From positions 620,001 through 684,000 of the forward strand of contig NZ_CP128170.1 of assembly GCF_030347395.1 (NCBI RefSeq): a stretch of 64,000 bases of DNA. The letters are read 5' to 3'. Shown here one piece after another: positions 9,825 through 18,799 of the stretch. Below the pieces are notes generated by a model. The model saw only the letters and a program-made list of their open reading frames with translations. It ran no database searches and was not told where the DNA came from. Position numbers and translations under genes: made by a program. Source of the DNA: Microbacterium sp. ET2. Lineage in GTDB: Bacteria > Actinomycetota > Actinomycetes > Actinomycetales > Microbacteriaceae. Position 1 is the first letter of the stretch. Each line of letters starts with the position of its first letter.

Positions 9825-10778
9825 ATGACCACTCTGGCTCCTCCGGCGGCTGACAGCCGCGCGAAGCCGAAGCAGCGGCCCGGCGACCGCTGGTTCTCGG
9901 GAACAGCACTCTTCGCCGGCTCGATGATCCTCGTGACCCTCGCCGCGGTCGCGATCTTCCTCATCGTCCAGTCGATCCCGGGCATCACGGCCACGAGCGA
10001 GAACGCCTCCGTCCTCACCTCCACCTTCTGGAATTACGTCTGGCCCCTCGCCTTCGGCACGCTCTGGGCCTCTCTCCTGGCCCTCCTGATGGCCGTCCCC
10101 CTCTCGGTGTCCGTCGCGTTGTTCATCTCGCACTACGCACCTCGGCGCCTGGCTCAGACGCTCGGCTACATCGTCGACCTGCTCGCCGCGGTTCCCTCGG
10201 TCGTCTTCGGTCTCTGGGGCATCCTGGTGCTGGCGCCCGCCGTCCAGCCGGTCTACAGCTGGCTCGTCGACAACGCCGGCTGGTTCCCGCTCTTCGCCGG
10301 CCCCGTCTCGGGCACCGGCCGTACGATCTTCACCGCCGCGATGGTGCTGGCGGTCATGGTGACCCCGATCATCACCGCCATCTGCCGCGAGATCTTCTTG
10401 CAGACCCCGGTCCTCCACGAGGAGGCCGCGCTCGCCCTGGGCGCGACCCGCTGGGAGATGGTGCGCATGGCCGTCTTCCCGTTCGGTCGCTCCGGCATCG
10501 TCTCGGCCTCGATGCTCGGACTCGGGCGCGCGCTCGGTGAGACGATGGCGGTGGCCCTGGTCCTCTCCGCCACCGGTGTGATCACGTTCGAGCTGTTCAC
10601 CTCGGTGAACCCGAGCACGATCCCCGCGAACATCGCCCTCACCTTCCCCGAGGCCTACGGCGTCAACGTGAACGTCCTCATCGCCACCGGCCTGATCCTC
10701 TTCATCGTCACCTTCGCCGTCAACGCACTCGCCCGCTGGATCGTCAGCCGGCGCAAGGAATTCTCGGGAGCGAACTGA
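9825..10778 (+). CDS. pstC: Phosphate ABC transporter permease PstC
   Basis: A 317-residue inner-membrane permease. An N-terminal cytoplasmic tail (about 25 residues) is followed by six hydrophobic segments. The EAA-type coupling loop, which contacts the ATPase, reads EEAALALGATRWEMVRMAVFP, and GLGRALGETMAVALV follows it. The ATG at 9825 is preceded closely by AGGA (9817-9820). Second gene of pstSCAB, one base before pstA. Confidence 0.95.
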   Translation: MTTLAPPAADSRAKPKQRPGDRWFSGTALFAGSMILVTLAAVAIFLIVQSIPGITATSENASVLTSTFWNYVWPLAFGTLWASLLALLMAVPLSVSVALFISHYAPRRLAQTLGYIVDLLAAVPSVVFGLWGILVLAPAVQPVYSWLVDNAGWFPLFAGPVSGTGRTIFTAAMVLAVMVTPIITAICREIFLQTPVLHEEAALALGATRWEMVRMAVFPFGRSGIVSASMLGLGRALGETMAVALVLSATGVITFELFTSVNPSTIPANIALTFPEAYGVNVNVLIATGLILFIVTFAVNALARWIVSRRKEFSGAN

Positions 10779-10779
10779 C

Positions 10780-11901
10780 ATGGCCATCACCTCCGCTCCT
10801 CCCACCGAGTCCGAGTCCGAGTCCCCCTCGGCACGGCAGGTTATCCCCGACCAGCGCATCACGACGGGGCGCCTGCCGAAGTGGGCCCCGTGGGGCATCC
10901 TCGGCGCCAGCATCCTGCTCAGCCTGATCTTCTTCGGCATCCTCGCCCTCGCACCCGAGGGAAGCTTCAACATCGCGGGATTCGCGGTCGTCGCAGCACT
11001 GGCCTACCTTGTCCTCATCACCGTCGTGTCGAGCGTCGTCGAGGGGCGCCGGAAGGCCGTCGACCGCCTCGTCACGGGCGTCGTCACGACCGCGTTCGCG
11101 ATCGCGATGGTGCCCCTCGTGTCGCTGGCGTTCACCGCGGTGGTCAGCGGTGTCGCCGGGATCTCGGCGGAGTTCTTCAGCTCGTCGATGCGCAACGTCG
11201 TCGGTGAGGGAGGCGGTGCGCTCCACGCGATCGTCGGTACGCTTCTGATCACCGGTGCCGCGGCCATCATCTCCATTCCCATCGGGGTCTTCACGGCGAT
11301 CTACCTCGTCGAATACGGAGAGGGCAAGCGTCTGGCGCGAGGAATCACCTTCCTCGTCGACGTCATGACCGGCATCCCCTCGATCGTGGCGGGACTGTTC
11401 GCGTACGCCCTGTTCGCGATCTTCTTCGGACAGGGCATCCGTCTCGGCATCATGGGCGCCATCGCCCTCTCGGTGCTCATGATTCCGGTCGTCGTCCGCT
11501 CCTGCGAGGAGATGCTCCGCCTCGTCCCGAACGAGTTGCGCGAGGCCTCCCTCGCCCTCGGCGTGCCGAAATGGCTGACCATCGCCAAGGTCGTCCTCCC
11601 CACGGCGATCGGCGGCATCGTCACCGGCATCATGCTCTCCATCGCCCGCGTCATCGGCGAGACGGCCCCGCTGCTCATCACGGCGGGGTTCACTACGAGC
11701 ATGAACTACAACCTGTTCGAGGGCCGCATGATGACCCTTCCCGTGTTCACGTACACGCAGTACATGAACCAAGGCATCCCTGCCGAGGCGTACATCGACC
11801 GCGCGTGGGCCGCCGCTCTCGTCCTCATCCTGATCGTCATGGCCCTCAACATCGTCGCCCGCGTCATCGCGAGCTTCTACGCACCCGCCAAGGGCCGCTG
11901 A
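10780..11901 (+). CDS. pstA: Phosphate ABC transporter permease PstA
   Basis: A 373-residue permease partner of PstC. A Ser/Glu-rich cytoplasmic N-terminus ([14 protein letters not shown]) precedes two extra hydrophobic segments and the six-helix permease core. The coupling loop is [21 protein letters not shown], followed by [13 protein letters not shown]. The ATG begins one base after the pstC stop. The protein is longer than enterobacterial PstA because of the N-terminal extension, which is common in actinobacteria. Confidence 0.95.
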   Translation: MAITSAPPTESESESPSARQVIPDQRITTGRLPKWAPWGILGASILLSLIFFGILALAPEGSFNIAGFAVVAALAYLVLITVVSSVVEGRRKAVDRLVTGVVTTAFAIAMVPLVSLAFTAVVSGVAGISAEFFSSSMRNVVGEGGGALHAIVGTLLITGAAAIISIPIGVFTAIYLVEYGEGKRLARGITFLVDVMTGIPSIVAGLFAYALFAIFFGQGIRLGIMGAIALSVLMIPVVVRSCEEMLRLVPNELREASLALGVPKWLTIAKVVLPTAIGGIVTGIMLSIARVIGETAPLLITAGFTTSMNYNLFEGRMMTLPVFTYTQYMNQGIPAEAYIDRAWAAALVLILIVMALNIVARVIASFYAPAKGR

Positions 11902-11929
11902 CCCCTTCTCCACCCGAATCAGAGGAATC

Positions 11930-12709
<780 letters not shown>

Positions 12710-12759
12710 GCCCCTCAGACCTCCGCCGCGCGGCGCGCCCTGCTGGGGGGCTCGGCCCG

Positions 12760-12855
12760 TCGCGCGGCGAGAGTACCGTCGCGCGGCGAGAATTCGGTCG
12801 CGCGGCGAGAGTACTCTCACTCGCGCGGCGAGGGTACTCTCACTCGCGCGGCGAG
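12760..12855. repeat. Five short direct repeats between pstB and the PabC-like gene
   Basis: The 12-mer TCGCGCGGCGAG occurs at 12760, 12779, 12798, 12821 and 12844, with periods of 19, 19, 23 and 23 bp. Four of the copies are followed by a GTAC or ATTC motif, and GAGAGTACTCTC (12807-12818) is a perfect palindrome. The last copy lies inside the coding sequence of the minus-strand gene and encodes its final SPRE residues. The cluster may act as a bidirectional terminator or as a REP-like element. The units are too short and too closely spaced for a CRISPR array. Confidence 0.85.
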
Positions 12856-13724
12856 AGCAGGTATTCGGTGATGGATGCGGTCAGGGCGGCGTCCATGGCG
12901 ATCTCGCGGTCGTCCACCCCGACGATCGGTGCCGCGAGCCGAATGCTGGAGACCAGCCATCCGCTTTCCGCGCGTCGGAGCTGATCGACCGAGATGGTGT
13001 CGTACCCGACGTCGAAGCCTCGTCCGGCGAGGTACCTGAAGAGGCTCAGCTGCGTCGTGCCGTGGAGGATGCCGGCTGCCGGTTCGGGGGTGACGAAGCG
13101 GTCGCCGAATCGGAGGATGACCGACGCCGTCGGGGCCTCGAGGACGACGCCGTCGGACGACACGAAGACGGCGTCATCGGCGCCTCGGCGGTTCGCTTCA
13201 CGTATCGCCGCCATGTTGACTGCGTACGACAGGGTCTTGGCTCCCAGGAGCAGCCAGGGTGCGCGGGCCGAGGCGCCACTGTCGACACCCCGGTCGAGGG
13301 TCACCACCCGCACGCCCTCGCGGCGGATCCGCGAGAAGTCCGGCGCGGGTGACGCCGTGACCCAGGCCGTGGGTGCGGGTCCATGATCGACGCCCCGGCT
13401 CAGGAGGAGCTTGATGACGTACTCCCCCGCCTCGCATCGCGACGCGATCTCGGCCACCGCCGCGCGCCACTGACCGGGATGCGGAGCCGGCAGATCGCAG
13501 AGACGTGCGGAATGCGCGAGGCGCTCCAGGTGCGCGGTGACCTCCTGCGGATGCCCGTCGACGACCCCGATGGATTCGAAGACACCGTCGCCGCGCTGCG
13601 CGCTCAGCTCGCCGAGGCTCAGGACCGGTCCTGCCGGATCGACAGCGGAGAGGGTGTCGGCGAAGTCGCTGCGGTCGTCATCTGATGCGACGGGGTCGAT
13701 CAGCAGGGCGTGGCGCCGGGTCAT
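12840..13724 (-). CDS. pabC: Class IV aminotransferase, aminodeoxychorismate lyase-like
   Basis: A PLP fold-type IV enzyme of 294 residues. GDGVFESIGVVDG near residue 45 and the Schiff-base lysine in LLLGAKTLSYAVNMAAIREA are characteristic, as are DDAVFVSSDGVVLEAPTASV and the phosphate-cup segment GILHGTTQ. PabC cleaves aminodeoxychorismate to p-aminobenzoate and pyruvate for folate. Branched-chain or D-amino-acid aminotransferases share the fold, so the exact reaction is inferred. The start is the ATG at 13724: a TAGGCT -10 box (13736-13731) lies exactly 6 nt before it, a leaderless layout. A GTG one codon upstream fits less well. The last codons come from the direct-repeat cluster. Confidence 0.82.
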   Translation of the reverse strand: MTRRHALLIDPVASDDDRSDFADTLSAVDPAGPVLSLGELSAQRGDGVFESIGVVDGHPQEVTAHLERLAHSARLCDLPAPHPGQWRAAVAEIASRCEAGEYVIKLLLSRGVDHGPAPTAWVTASPAPDFSRIRREGVRVVTLDRGVDSGASARAPWLLLGAKTLSYAVNMAAIREANRRGADDAVFVSSDGVVLEAPTASVILRFGDRFVTPEPAAGILHGTTQLSLFRYLAGRGFDVGYDTISVDQLRRAESGWLVSSIRLAAPIVGVDDREIAMDAALTASITEYLLSPRE

Positions 13725-13782
13725 CACTCGAGCCTAGGTCAGGGAACGGAGGTGGAGGGAATAGCCCGCGCGTGAGGTCGGT

Positions 13783-13788
13783 TAGACT
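13783..13788 (+). promoter_or_regulatory. -10 box for the 13795 RNA
   Basis: TAGACT on the plus strand. Transcription starting about 7 nt downstream would begin at the first base of the closing helix of the RNA described next. The SRP RNA gene in this window uses the same hexamer at the same spacing. Confidence 0.55.
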
Positions 13789-13794
13789 CTTCTA

Positions 13795-13872
13795 GCCGGG
13801 CCGCAGTAACCCCGGGCTCCATCTTCTGCCGCTTCGAGCGGCCATGCGCCGAGAGGCGTTCTGCGGCCCGGC
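13795..13872 (+). ncRNA. Putative small structured RNA, family not recognised
   Basis: A 78-nt segment closed by a perfect 12-bp helix (GCCGGGCCGCAG at 13795-13806 with 13861-13872). Inside are a second hairpin, GCCGC-UUCGA-GCGGC, and a third with a GAGA loop flanked by GCGCC/GGCG. A TAGACT box sits just where a promoter for the plus strand should be. The element lies between two minus-strand genes, so it is antisense to nothing at its core and does not lead into a plus-strand gene. On the other strand it would be 70 nt upstream of the lyase gene and could be a leader structure, but that gene has its own leaderless promoter. It does not match SRP, 6S, 6C or the THF riboswitch as I know them. 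Confidence 0.5.
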
Positions 13873-13885
13873 ACTTCTCTGCCAC

Positions 13886-14524
13886 TCAGGTGAGCGCGTC
13901 GCGGCGCCACAGGCCCGCGCAGGCGGAGAGATCGGCCGCGTAGTCGGTGAGACGCAGGGCCCGGGTCGTCAGCGCAGCGGCTCGGTCGGGTTCGGTTTTC
14001 TCGTAGTCATCCGCGAGATGGCTCGCTCCCGACGCCTGCACACGGCAGAAGGCCGCAGCCCGTTCGAGCGCGACGGCGAAGTCCCCCTGGAAGAGACCGC
14101 GCAGAAGCGTGTCCACGAGTTCGACGAGCTCGTCCGGCCCGGCAGGAGTCGGAGCGCCGGCGATGACCTCGTCGGCCGAGGCGAGCTCCACCCGCCCCCG
14201 CTCGTACAGCAGAGCGGCGGTGCGCGGGTCGTCATGGATCATGAGCTGCAGGAGGTACAGGCGCCAGAGCGCGCCGGGCAGACTTTTCGCGGGGGCGTGG
14301 GACCACAGCTCGGCGATGTCGTCGATCCCGTGGTGATCGGTGAATGCCACGAGGCGATCCACGATCTCAGCCGTGGGTTCCGAACGCACGCGAGTCAGCA
14401 GCGCCTGCGCGGTGGAGTGGGCCACCCGGGAGACTTCGGCGGGATCGCGCGACGCGAACACGCGATCGAACAACTCCGCGGGGCGGCGCACCGGCTTGTG
14501 GAATTCCCTCGATCCGTCACTCAC
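13886..14524 (-). CDS. Conserved actinobacterial protein of unknown function
   Basis: 212 residues, soluble, mostly helical by composition, with no signal peptide or membrane segment. It begins VSDGSREFHKPVRRPAELFD and contains SLPGALWRLYLLQLMIHDDP and LLRGLFQGDFAVALERAAAF. I recognise it only as a protein found in Microbacteriaceae and relatives, without a known role. The GTG at 14524 is chosen because a TAGCGT box ends 7 nt upstream, as in other leaderless genes here; GTG at 14533 would overlap that box. It stands alone between the RskA gene and the putative RNA. Confidence 0.7.
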   Translation of the reverse strand: MSDGSREFHKPVRRPAELFDRVFASRDPAEVSRVAHSTAQALLTRVRSEPTAEIVDRLVAFTDHHGIDDIAELWSHAPAKSLPGALWRLYLLQLMIHDDPRTAALLYERGRVELASADEVIAGAPTPAGPDELVELVDTLLRGLFQGDFAVALERAAAFCRVQASGASHLADDYEKTEPDRAAALTTRALRLTDYAADLSACAGLWRRDALT

Positions 14525-14564
14525 CCGCACCACGCTACCCCCGTCTCCTGACGGAGGGCCGGTC

Positions 14565-15410
14565 TCAGGCGTCGGTGGCGATCGCGATCAGGGGGTCGGA
14601 GGTGGGCAGGCCCGTCGGCGAACCGCCCTCCGGCTCGATGGACATCGCGATGGTGTCGCCCTGTTCGAAGCTCGCCTCCAGCAGGGCGACGGCCTCGCCT
14701 CCGGATGCCGGCTCGAAGGTTCCCGCAGAGGTCACGTCATCGCCCCGGAGGACCCAGAGTTCGAAGACCTGGTCATCGGTGAGCTGCGGCAGGCCGTCGG
14801 TGACGACGACCGCCTGCTCGAGCGAGGGCGACCAGCGGGCGGTCACGACACCGCCGTCGGCGGCCTCCGCGGTCACCGACGCCGCGTCGGGTGCGCCCTC
14901 GATGGCCGCGAGCGCCACCTGGGCGGGAGTCCTGTTGAGATACTCGTTCACCGACGCGGCGCCGAACCCGAGCGCGACGAGGAGGACGAAGCTGGCCGCC
15001 AGGGCGAGCAGACCGCGTGTCCATCGGCGCCGGATGACGGCGACCGCTCCCGTCGTGGCTGGGTGGGCGTCGTCGACGTCCGTGCGCGGGGAGGCGGACT
15101 CGGTAGCATCCGAGGTCTCAGGATCGGGGATGTTCTGCACCGCCGCCAGGAGGCCGGTGGCCGAGGAGATCTCGGTCACGCTGTCGGCGCCGCCGGAGAT
15201 CTGCCTCATGAGCAGGTCGCGCACGGAAGGCGGCGGGGCGACGGCAGGCGCCAGGTCGGCGAGGAGCGCAGCGGACGCGAGAGCGTCGTCGACGTGGTGA
15301 GCCCACTCGGGATGTGCGCTCCGCGCCTTCTCGAACGCCCGCGCATCGTCAGGAGCCAGCGCGTCGAGCGCGAAGCCGGCCGCGAGCTCGGCGAATTCCT
15401 GTTCGTTCAC
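14565..15410 (-). CDS. rskA: Anti-sigma-K factor RskA
   Basis: A 281-residue membrane-bound anti-sigma factor. The N-terminal cytoplasmic zinc-binding-type domain (about 1-90; NEQEFAELAAGFALDAL) binds the sigma factor. One membrane segment follows near residues 145-165 (GLLALAASFVLLVALGFGAA). The C-terminal extracytoplasmic RskA domain contains VFELWVLRGDDVTSAGTFEP. The GTG start overlaps the sigK stop as GTGA, so the pair is co-translated. Open frame extends upstream to 15740 but that part is the shadow of sigK. Confidence 0.92.
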   Translation of the reverse strand: MNEQEFAELAAGFALDALAPDDARAFEKARSAHPEWAHHVDDALASAALLADLAPAVAPPPSVRDLLMRQISGGADSVTEISSATGLLAAVQNIPDPETSDATESASPRTDVDDAHPATTGAVAVIRRRWTRGLLALAASFVLLVALGFGAASVNEYLNRTPAQVALAAIEGAPDAASVTAEAADGGVVTARWSPSLEQAVVVTDGLPQLTDDQVFELWVLRGDDVTSAGTFEPASGGEAVALLEASFEQGDTIAMSIEPEGGSPTGLPTSDPLIAIATDA

Positions 15411-16006
15411 GTTGTCACCCCCATCTCCACGCGCAGTCGCGAGAGACCGTCCCGCATCCTGGTCTTGATCGTTCCGAGCGGCGCTCCCACGAGTGCCGCG
15501 ATTTCGCTCTGACTGTAACCACCGAAATACGCGAGGGTCAGTGCCTCCCGCTGCGCATTCGGCAGGGTTTCGAGCGCTCGATTGACTTTCTCTGCTTCCA
15601 GGCGCAGCTCCACGTGCTCGGAAACCGTGTCGTGGGCGACCCCGAGGTCGCGATAGCCCACGCGGATGTCGCGATCCGAACTCGACTGCGACGACCGGAC
15701 CCGATCGACCGCGCGGCGATGTGCAATCGTCAGCACCCACGTTCTGCCCTGACCCTTGTTCGGGACGAAGCGGGAAGCGGATTGCCAGACTTCGAGGAAG
15801 ACCTCCTGCAGCACCTCTTCGCTCTGAGACCGGTCGACGAGCACGCGCAGGATCAGACCGAACACCCGCGGCGAGAGCATGTCATACAGCTGCGTGAAGG
15901 CGTCGGCATCGCCCTGAGCGACCTGCTGGAGGAGATCGCCGACGTGGTCGGCGTGCGGTTCATCCTCGCGCACGTCCGCTCCGTCGATCACCACATCCAA
16001 CAGCAT
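15407..16006 (-). CDS. sigK: ECF RNA polymerase sigma factor SigK
   Basis: A 199-residue extracytoplasmic-function sigma factor. Region 2 spans about residues 25-95 (DAFTQLYDMLSPRVFGLILR, then a segment ending EVLQEVFLEVW). Region 4 lies at about 140-195, with the helix-turn-helix YSQSEIAALVGAPLGTIKTR. The ATG at 16006 has GAGGGGAG a few bases upstream; the longer open frame to 16102 lacks a ribosome binding site. It is paired with RskA and divergent from a fasciclin lipoprotein, the same arrangement as SigK/RskA and MPT70/MPT83 in mycobacteria, where SigK switches on those lipoproteins. Confidence 0.92.
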   Translation of the reverse strand: MLLDVVIDGADVREDEPHADHVGDLLQQVAQGDADAFTQLYDMLSPRVFGLILRVLVDRSQSEEVLQEVFLEVWQSASRFVPNKGQGRTWVLTIAHRRAVDRVRSSQSSSDRDIRVGYRDLGVAHDTVSEHVELRLEAEKVNRALETLPNAQREALTLAYFGGYSQSEIAALVGAPLGTIKTRMRDGLSRLRVEMGVTT

Positions 16007-16103
16007 GCCGTACTCCCCTCGGAATCCCGATTCCGGCGCTCGGTCGACACCTGTTCGTTGCGGAGCATCCAGCGGTTTGCCAGAACACGACGTCGCGTTC
16101 ATC

Positions 16104-16131
16104 CCATCCGATCCGGGAGGGGTTCCGAACG
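16104..16131 (+). promoter_or_regulatory. Candidate SigK promoter of the fasciclin lipoprotein gene
   Basis: CCATCC at 16104-16109, a 16-bp spacer, then CGAACG at 16126-16131. This is close to the mycobacterial SigK promoter as I recall it (CCATCC with CGAATA about 16-17 bp later). It lies about 80 bp before the lipoprotein start and 98 bp from the divergent sigK start. Confidence 0.55.
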
Positions 16132-16212
16132 ACCCGTTGTACCCGCTGAACCCAGTGGGGTCCCTGCACCAGGGATGCGGCCCGTGCCGCTTCGACTATC
16201 AGGAGGAACGCA

Positions 16213-16884
16213 ATGTCACGCAAGACTCGTCTCACCGCCGGTCTTTCCCTCGCCTTCGCTGCGACGCTCGCTCTGAGCGCCTGTTCGTCCGGCGCCGGCA
16301 CCGCGGAAGACACCATGGAGCCCTCGATGGAGCCGTCGACAGAGGCTTCGTCCCCCGCAATGGAAGAGGACATGGCCATGGACCCGGCCGCCAACCTCGT
16401 CGGCCCCGGCTGCGAGGCCTACGCCGAGCAGGTGCCCGACGGCGCCGGCTCGATCGAGGGCATGTCGACCGAGCCCGTCGCAGTGGCGGCATCCAACAAC
16501 CCGCTGCTGAGCACCCTCGTGCAGGCTGTCAGCGGCCAGCTCAACCCCGAGGTCGACCTCGTCGACACGCTGAACGGCGACGAGTTCACGGTGTTCGCAC
16601 CGGTCAACGACGCGTTCGCTGCGCTCGACCCGGCAACCCTCGAGTCGCTGCAGACCGACACCGCCGGCCTGACCTCGATCCTCACCTACCACGTGGTCCC
16701 CGGCCAGCTGTCGCCCGACGAGGTCGTCGGCACCCAGACCACGGTCCAGGGCGCTGATCTCGAGGTGACCGGCTCGGGTGACGAGCTCATGGTCAACCAG
16801 GCGAGCGTGATCTGCGGTGGCGTCGTCACCGCCAACGCCACGGTCTACCTGATCGACTCGGTCCTGACGCCGCCGGCTCAGTGA
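16213..16884 (+). CDS. Fasciclin-domain surface lipoprotein (MPT83/MPT70-like)
   Basis: 223 residues. The lipoprotein signal ends LSAC (Cys 24), followed by a Met/Glu/Ser/Pro-rich linker and one fasciclin (FAS1) domain at about residues 85-220. FAS1 motifs are [39 protein letters not shown] and the closing [16 protein letters not shown]1 domains mediate adhesion or protein binding at the cell surface. AGGAGG lies 7-8 nt before the ATG. Divergent from sigK-rskA and probably under SigK control. A strong hairpin ends the transcript. Confidence 0.93.
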   Translation: MSRKTRLTAGLSLAFAATLALSACSSGAGTAEDTMEPSMEPSTEASSPAMEEDMAMDPAANLVGPGCEAYAEQVPDGAGSIEGMSTEPVAVAASNNPLLSTLVQAVSGQLNPEVDLVDTLNGDEFTVFAPVNDAFAALDPATLESLQTDTAGLTSILTYHVVPGQLSPDEVVGTQTTVQGADLEVTGSGDELMVNQASVICGGVVTANATVYLIDSVLTPPAQ

Positions 16885-16932
16885 TCTGATGCTCCCGGCC
16901 GTATCTGGGGTGCGACCGGGTGAATGGGGCGG

Positions 16933-16974
16933 CGTGACCGCCGGTGCCGAGCGAGGTTGGCACCGGCGGTCGCG
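16933..16974 (+). terminator. Hairpin terminator after the fasciclin gene
   Basis: A perfect 13-bp stem, GACCGCCGGTGCC (16936-16948) with 16959-16971, extended by three more pairs, and a 10-nt loop. There is no strong U tract, as is usual in high-GC actinobacteria. It lies 49 nt after the stop codon. Confidence 0.75.
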
Positions 16975-17026
16975 TCGTTAAGGGTTGGGTGATCTCTGCG
17001 CCACGACACCGTTAGGCTGGAATCGC

Positions 17027-17099
17027 GGGCCTCTAGCTCAGTCGGTAGAGCATCGGACTTTTAATCCGCGGGTCGTGGGTTCGAGCCCCACGGGGCCCA
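17027..17099 (+). tRNA. tRNA-Lys (TTT)
   Basis: Complete cloverleaf: acceptor GGGCCTC pairing with GGGGCCC, D-arm AGCTC..GAGC, anticodon loop CTTTTAA (anticodon TTT), T-arm with GGTTCGAGCC, and discriminator A. The CCA end is not encoded. Confidence 0.97.
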
Positions 17100-17175
17100 C
17101 CGCATCCCCCTGCACGGTCGGCGCGATCCGTCAAGGGCCCTGGGGTGGAACTTCTCCCCGCGTACCGTTTCAGGT

Positions 17176-18798
17176 ATGTCGTCACCGGCCGAACCCCCCT
17201 TGCTGTCGGGGCGTTATCGCATCGGTGAGTGCATCGGCGAGGGCGGGATGGCGCGGGTCTACCGTGCCGAGGACGTCGCTCTCGGGCGCACCGTCGCCAT
17301 CAAGCGGATGCGCGGATCCATCGACGACGATCAGCCGCGCGTCCGCTCCGAGATGCGACTTCTCGCCGGCCTCAGCCACCCCTCGCTCGTCACCCTCCTG
17401 GACGCGCATCTCGGCGACGACACTCGTGGGGGCGACGGCGATTTCCTCGTGATGGAATACGTCGAGGGCCCGACCTTGGCCCAGTGTCTGAGCGGCGGCC
17501 CGTTGCCTCCGGCGACGGCTGCGGCTCTGACGATGGACCTCGCGGATGCGCTGCACACGGTGCACGACGCAGGAATCGTCCACCGCGACATCAAGCCGTC
17601 CAACATCCTCCTGTCCCCCTCGCCGCTGCCGATGCGGCAGTTCCGCGCCAAGCTCGCCGACTTCGGCATCGCGTATCTCCATGACAGCGCGCGGATCACC
17701 TCCCCCGGCCTCGTGCTGGGGACTGCCGCCTACCTCGCTCCCGAACAGGTCAGGGGCGACGCACCCACCCCGGCGGTCGACGTGTTCTCGCTGGGCCTCG
17801 TGGTGATCGAGGCGCTCACCGGCCTCCGCGCGTATCGACACGGCACGGGCGCCGAAGCCCTCGTGGCGCGGTTGGCGTCTGCGCCCGCCATCCCTCCCGA
17901 CCTCGACGACGGATGGCGCGAGCTCCTCGTGGCCATGACCTCGCTCGACCCCCGGGACCGCCCGAGCGCCCTGGATGTCGCTGTTGCCGCATCCGCTCTC
18001 ACCAGTACCGGTGTGATGATCGCCATGCCACCGGCAGCACCTGCTTCCGCGCCCGCGCCGTCGGGCGACCTTGTTCTTCAGCACGACACGTCGGACCGCG
18101 ATCTCGACACCTCCGAGATTCCGGCCACCATGCCGACCGCGTTCCCCGCCGCTGCGACGGCACATCAGGCGCCGACGCCGGTGAAGAACGCCCCGAGTCG
18201 TCGCACGACTCGCACCGAACGCACCCGACGGTCGCGCCGGATGACGGCCCTCTGGGGCGCGGCCGCCGTGGCCACCCTGCTGGTCGTCGGGGTCGTCAGC
18301 GCGCTCTCCGGCGCATTCGGGACCGCCGGATCGTTGACCCCCGTGGTTTCCGAACCGACGCCCGCGCGGACCCTGCCCGCTCCGAACCCCACCGAGGAGA
18401 CGGCGGAGAATGCGGGCACCGCTCCGGCCACGGTGCTGGACTCGGTGCCGGCATCGGACACCGAGCTTCGGACGGATGACGCGCCCGTCGCGGATCCGCA
18501 GACACCGCCCGCCCCCGCGGCGACCCCGCGTCCGATCGAATCGGCGGGGACGGCGCACCCGCGGCCCACCCCCACCGCCCCTCGCGACGACGCCGACGAC
18601 GAGGGCGAGACGGCTCCGTCGCCGACACCCTCGTCACCCGCCCCCGGCCCGACCCAGACGGGGCCGGAGGAGAACGAGGCGCCAGGAGTCGGCGCCGGCA
18701 ACGGGGCCGGCAATGGCAACGGTCCCGGTGATGCCCCGGGTATCCCGGACTGGCTCCGCCCGCCCCCCTTCGACCGCGAGTCGGGCTCGCGCAGCTGA
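17176..18798 (+). CDS. Membrane-anchored serine/threonine protein kinase
   Basis: A 540-residue Hanks-type kinase. The kinase domain (about 10-275) has the glycine loop GEGGMARV, VAIK (K43), the catalytic HRDIKPSN (D138), DFG (D162) and the APEQ activation segment. A linker is followed by one membrane segment (about 356-380). The C-terminus is a long Pro/Thr/Ala-rich extracytoplasmic tail without PASTA repeats, ending in a Gly/Asn-rich stretch. It resembles actinobacterial Pkn kinases that sense envelope signals; the ligand and targets are unknown. A TACCGT box lies 7 nt before the ATG, suggesting a leaderless message. It runs convergently into the nicotinamidase pseudogene. Confidence 0.92.
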   Translation: MSSPAEPPLLSGRYRIGECIGEGGMARVYRAEDVALGRTVAIKRMRGSIDDDQPRVRSEMRLLAGLSHPSLVTLLDAHLGDDTRGGDGDFLVMEYVEGPTLAQCLSGGPLPPATAAALTMDLADALHTVHDAGIVHRDIKPSNILLSPSPLPMRQFRAKLADFGIAYLHDSARITSPGLVLGTAAYLAPEQVRGDAPTPAVDVFSLGLVVIEALTGLRAYRHGTGAEALVARLASAPAIPPDLDDGWRELLVAMTSLDPRDRPSALDVAVAASALTSTGVMIAMPPAAPASAPAPSGDLVLQHDTSDRDLDTSEIPATMPTAFPAAATAHQAPTPVKNAPSRRTTRTERTRRSRRMTALWGAAAVATLLVVGVVSALSGAFGTAGSLTPVVSEPTPARTLPAPNPTEETAENAGTAPATVLDSVPASDTELRTDDAPVADPQTPPAPAATPRPIESAGTAHPRPTPTAPRDDADDEGETAPSPTPSSPAPGPTQTGPEENEAPGVGAGNGAGNGNGPGDAPGIPDWLRPPPFDRESGSRS

Positions 18799-18799
18799 C

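Noticed and set aside
12760-12855. CRISPR array
   Set aside because: Units are 12 bp with gaps of 7-11 bp, the gaps are related to each other, and no cas genes are present.
13795-13872. SRP RNA, 6C RNA or a folate riboswitch for the PabC-like gene
   Set aside because: No GGAA/GCAAGG apical domain (the true SRP RNA is at 59314-59400), no C-rich loops, and no THF-riboswitch core that I can recognise. The lyase gene also appears leaderless.
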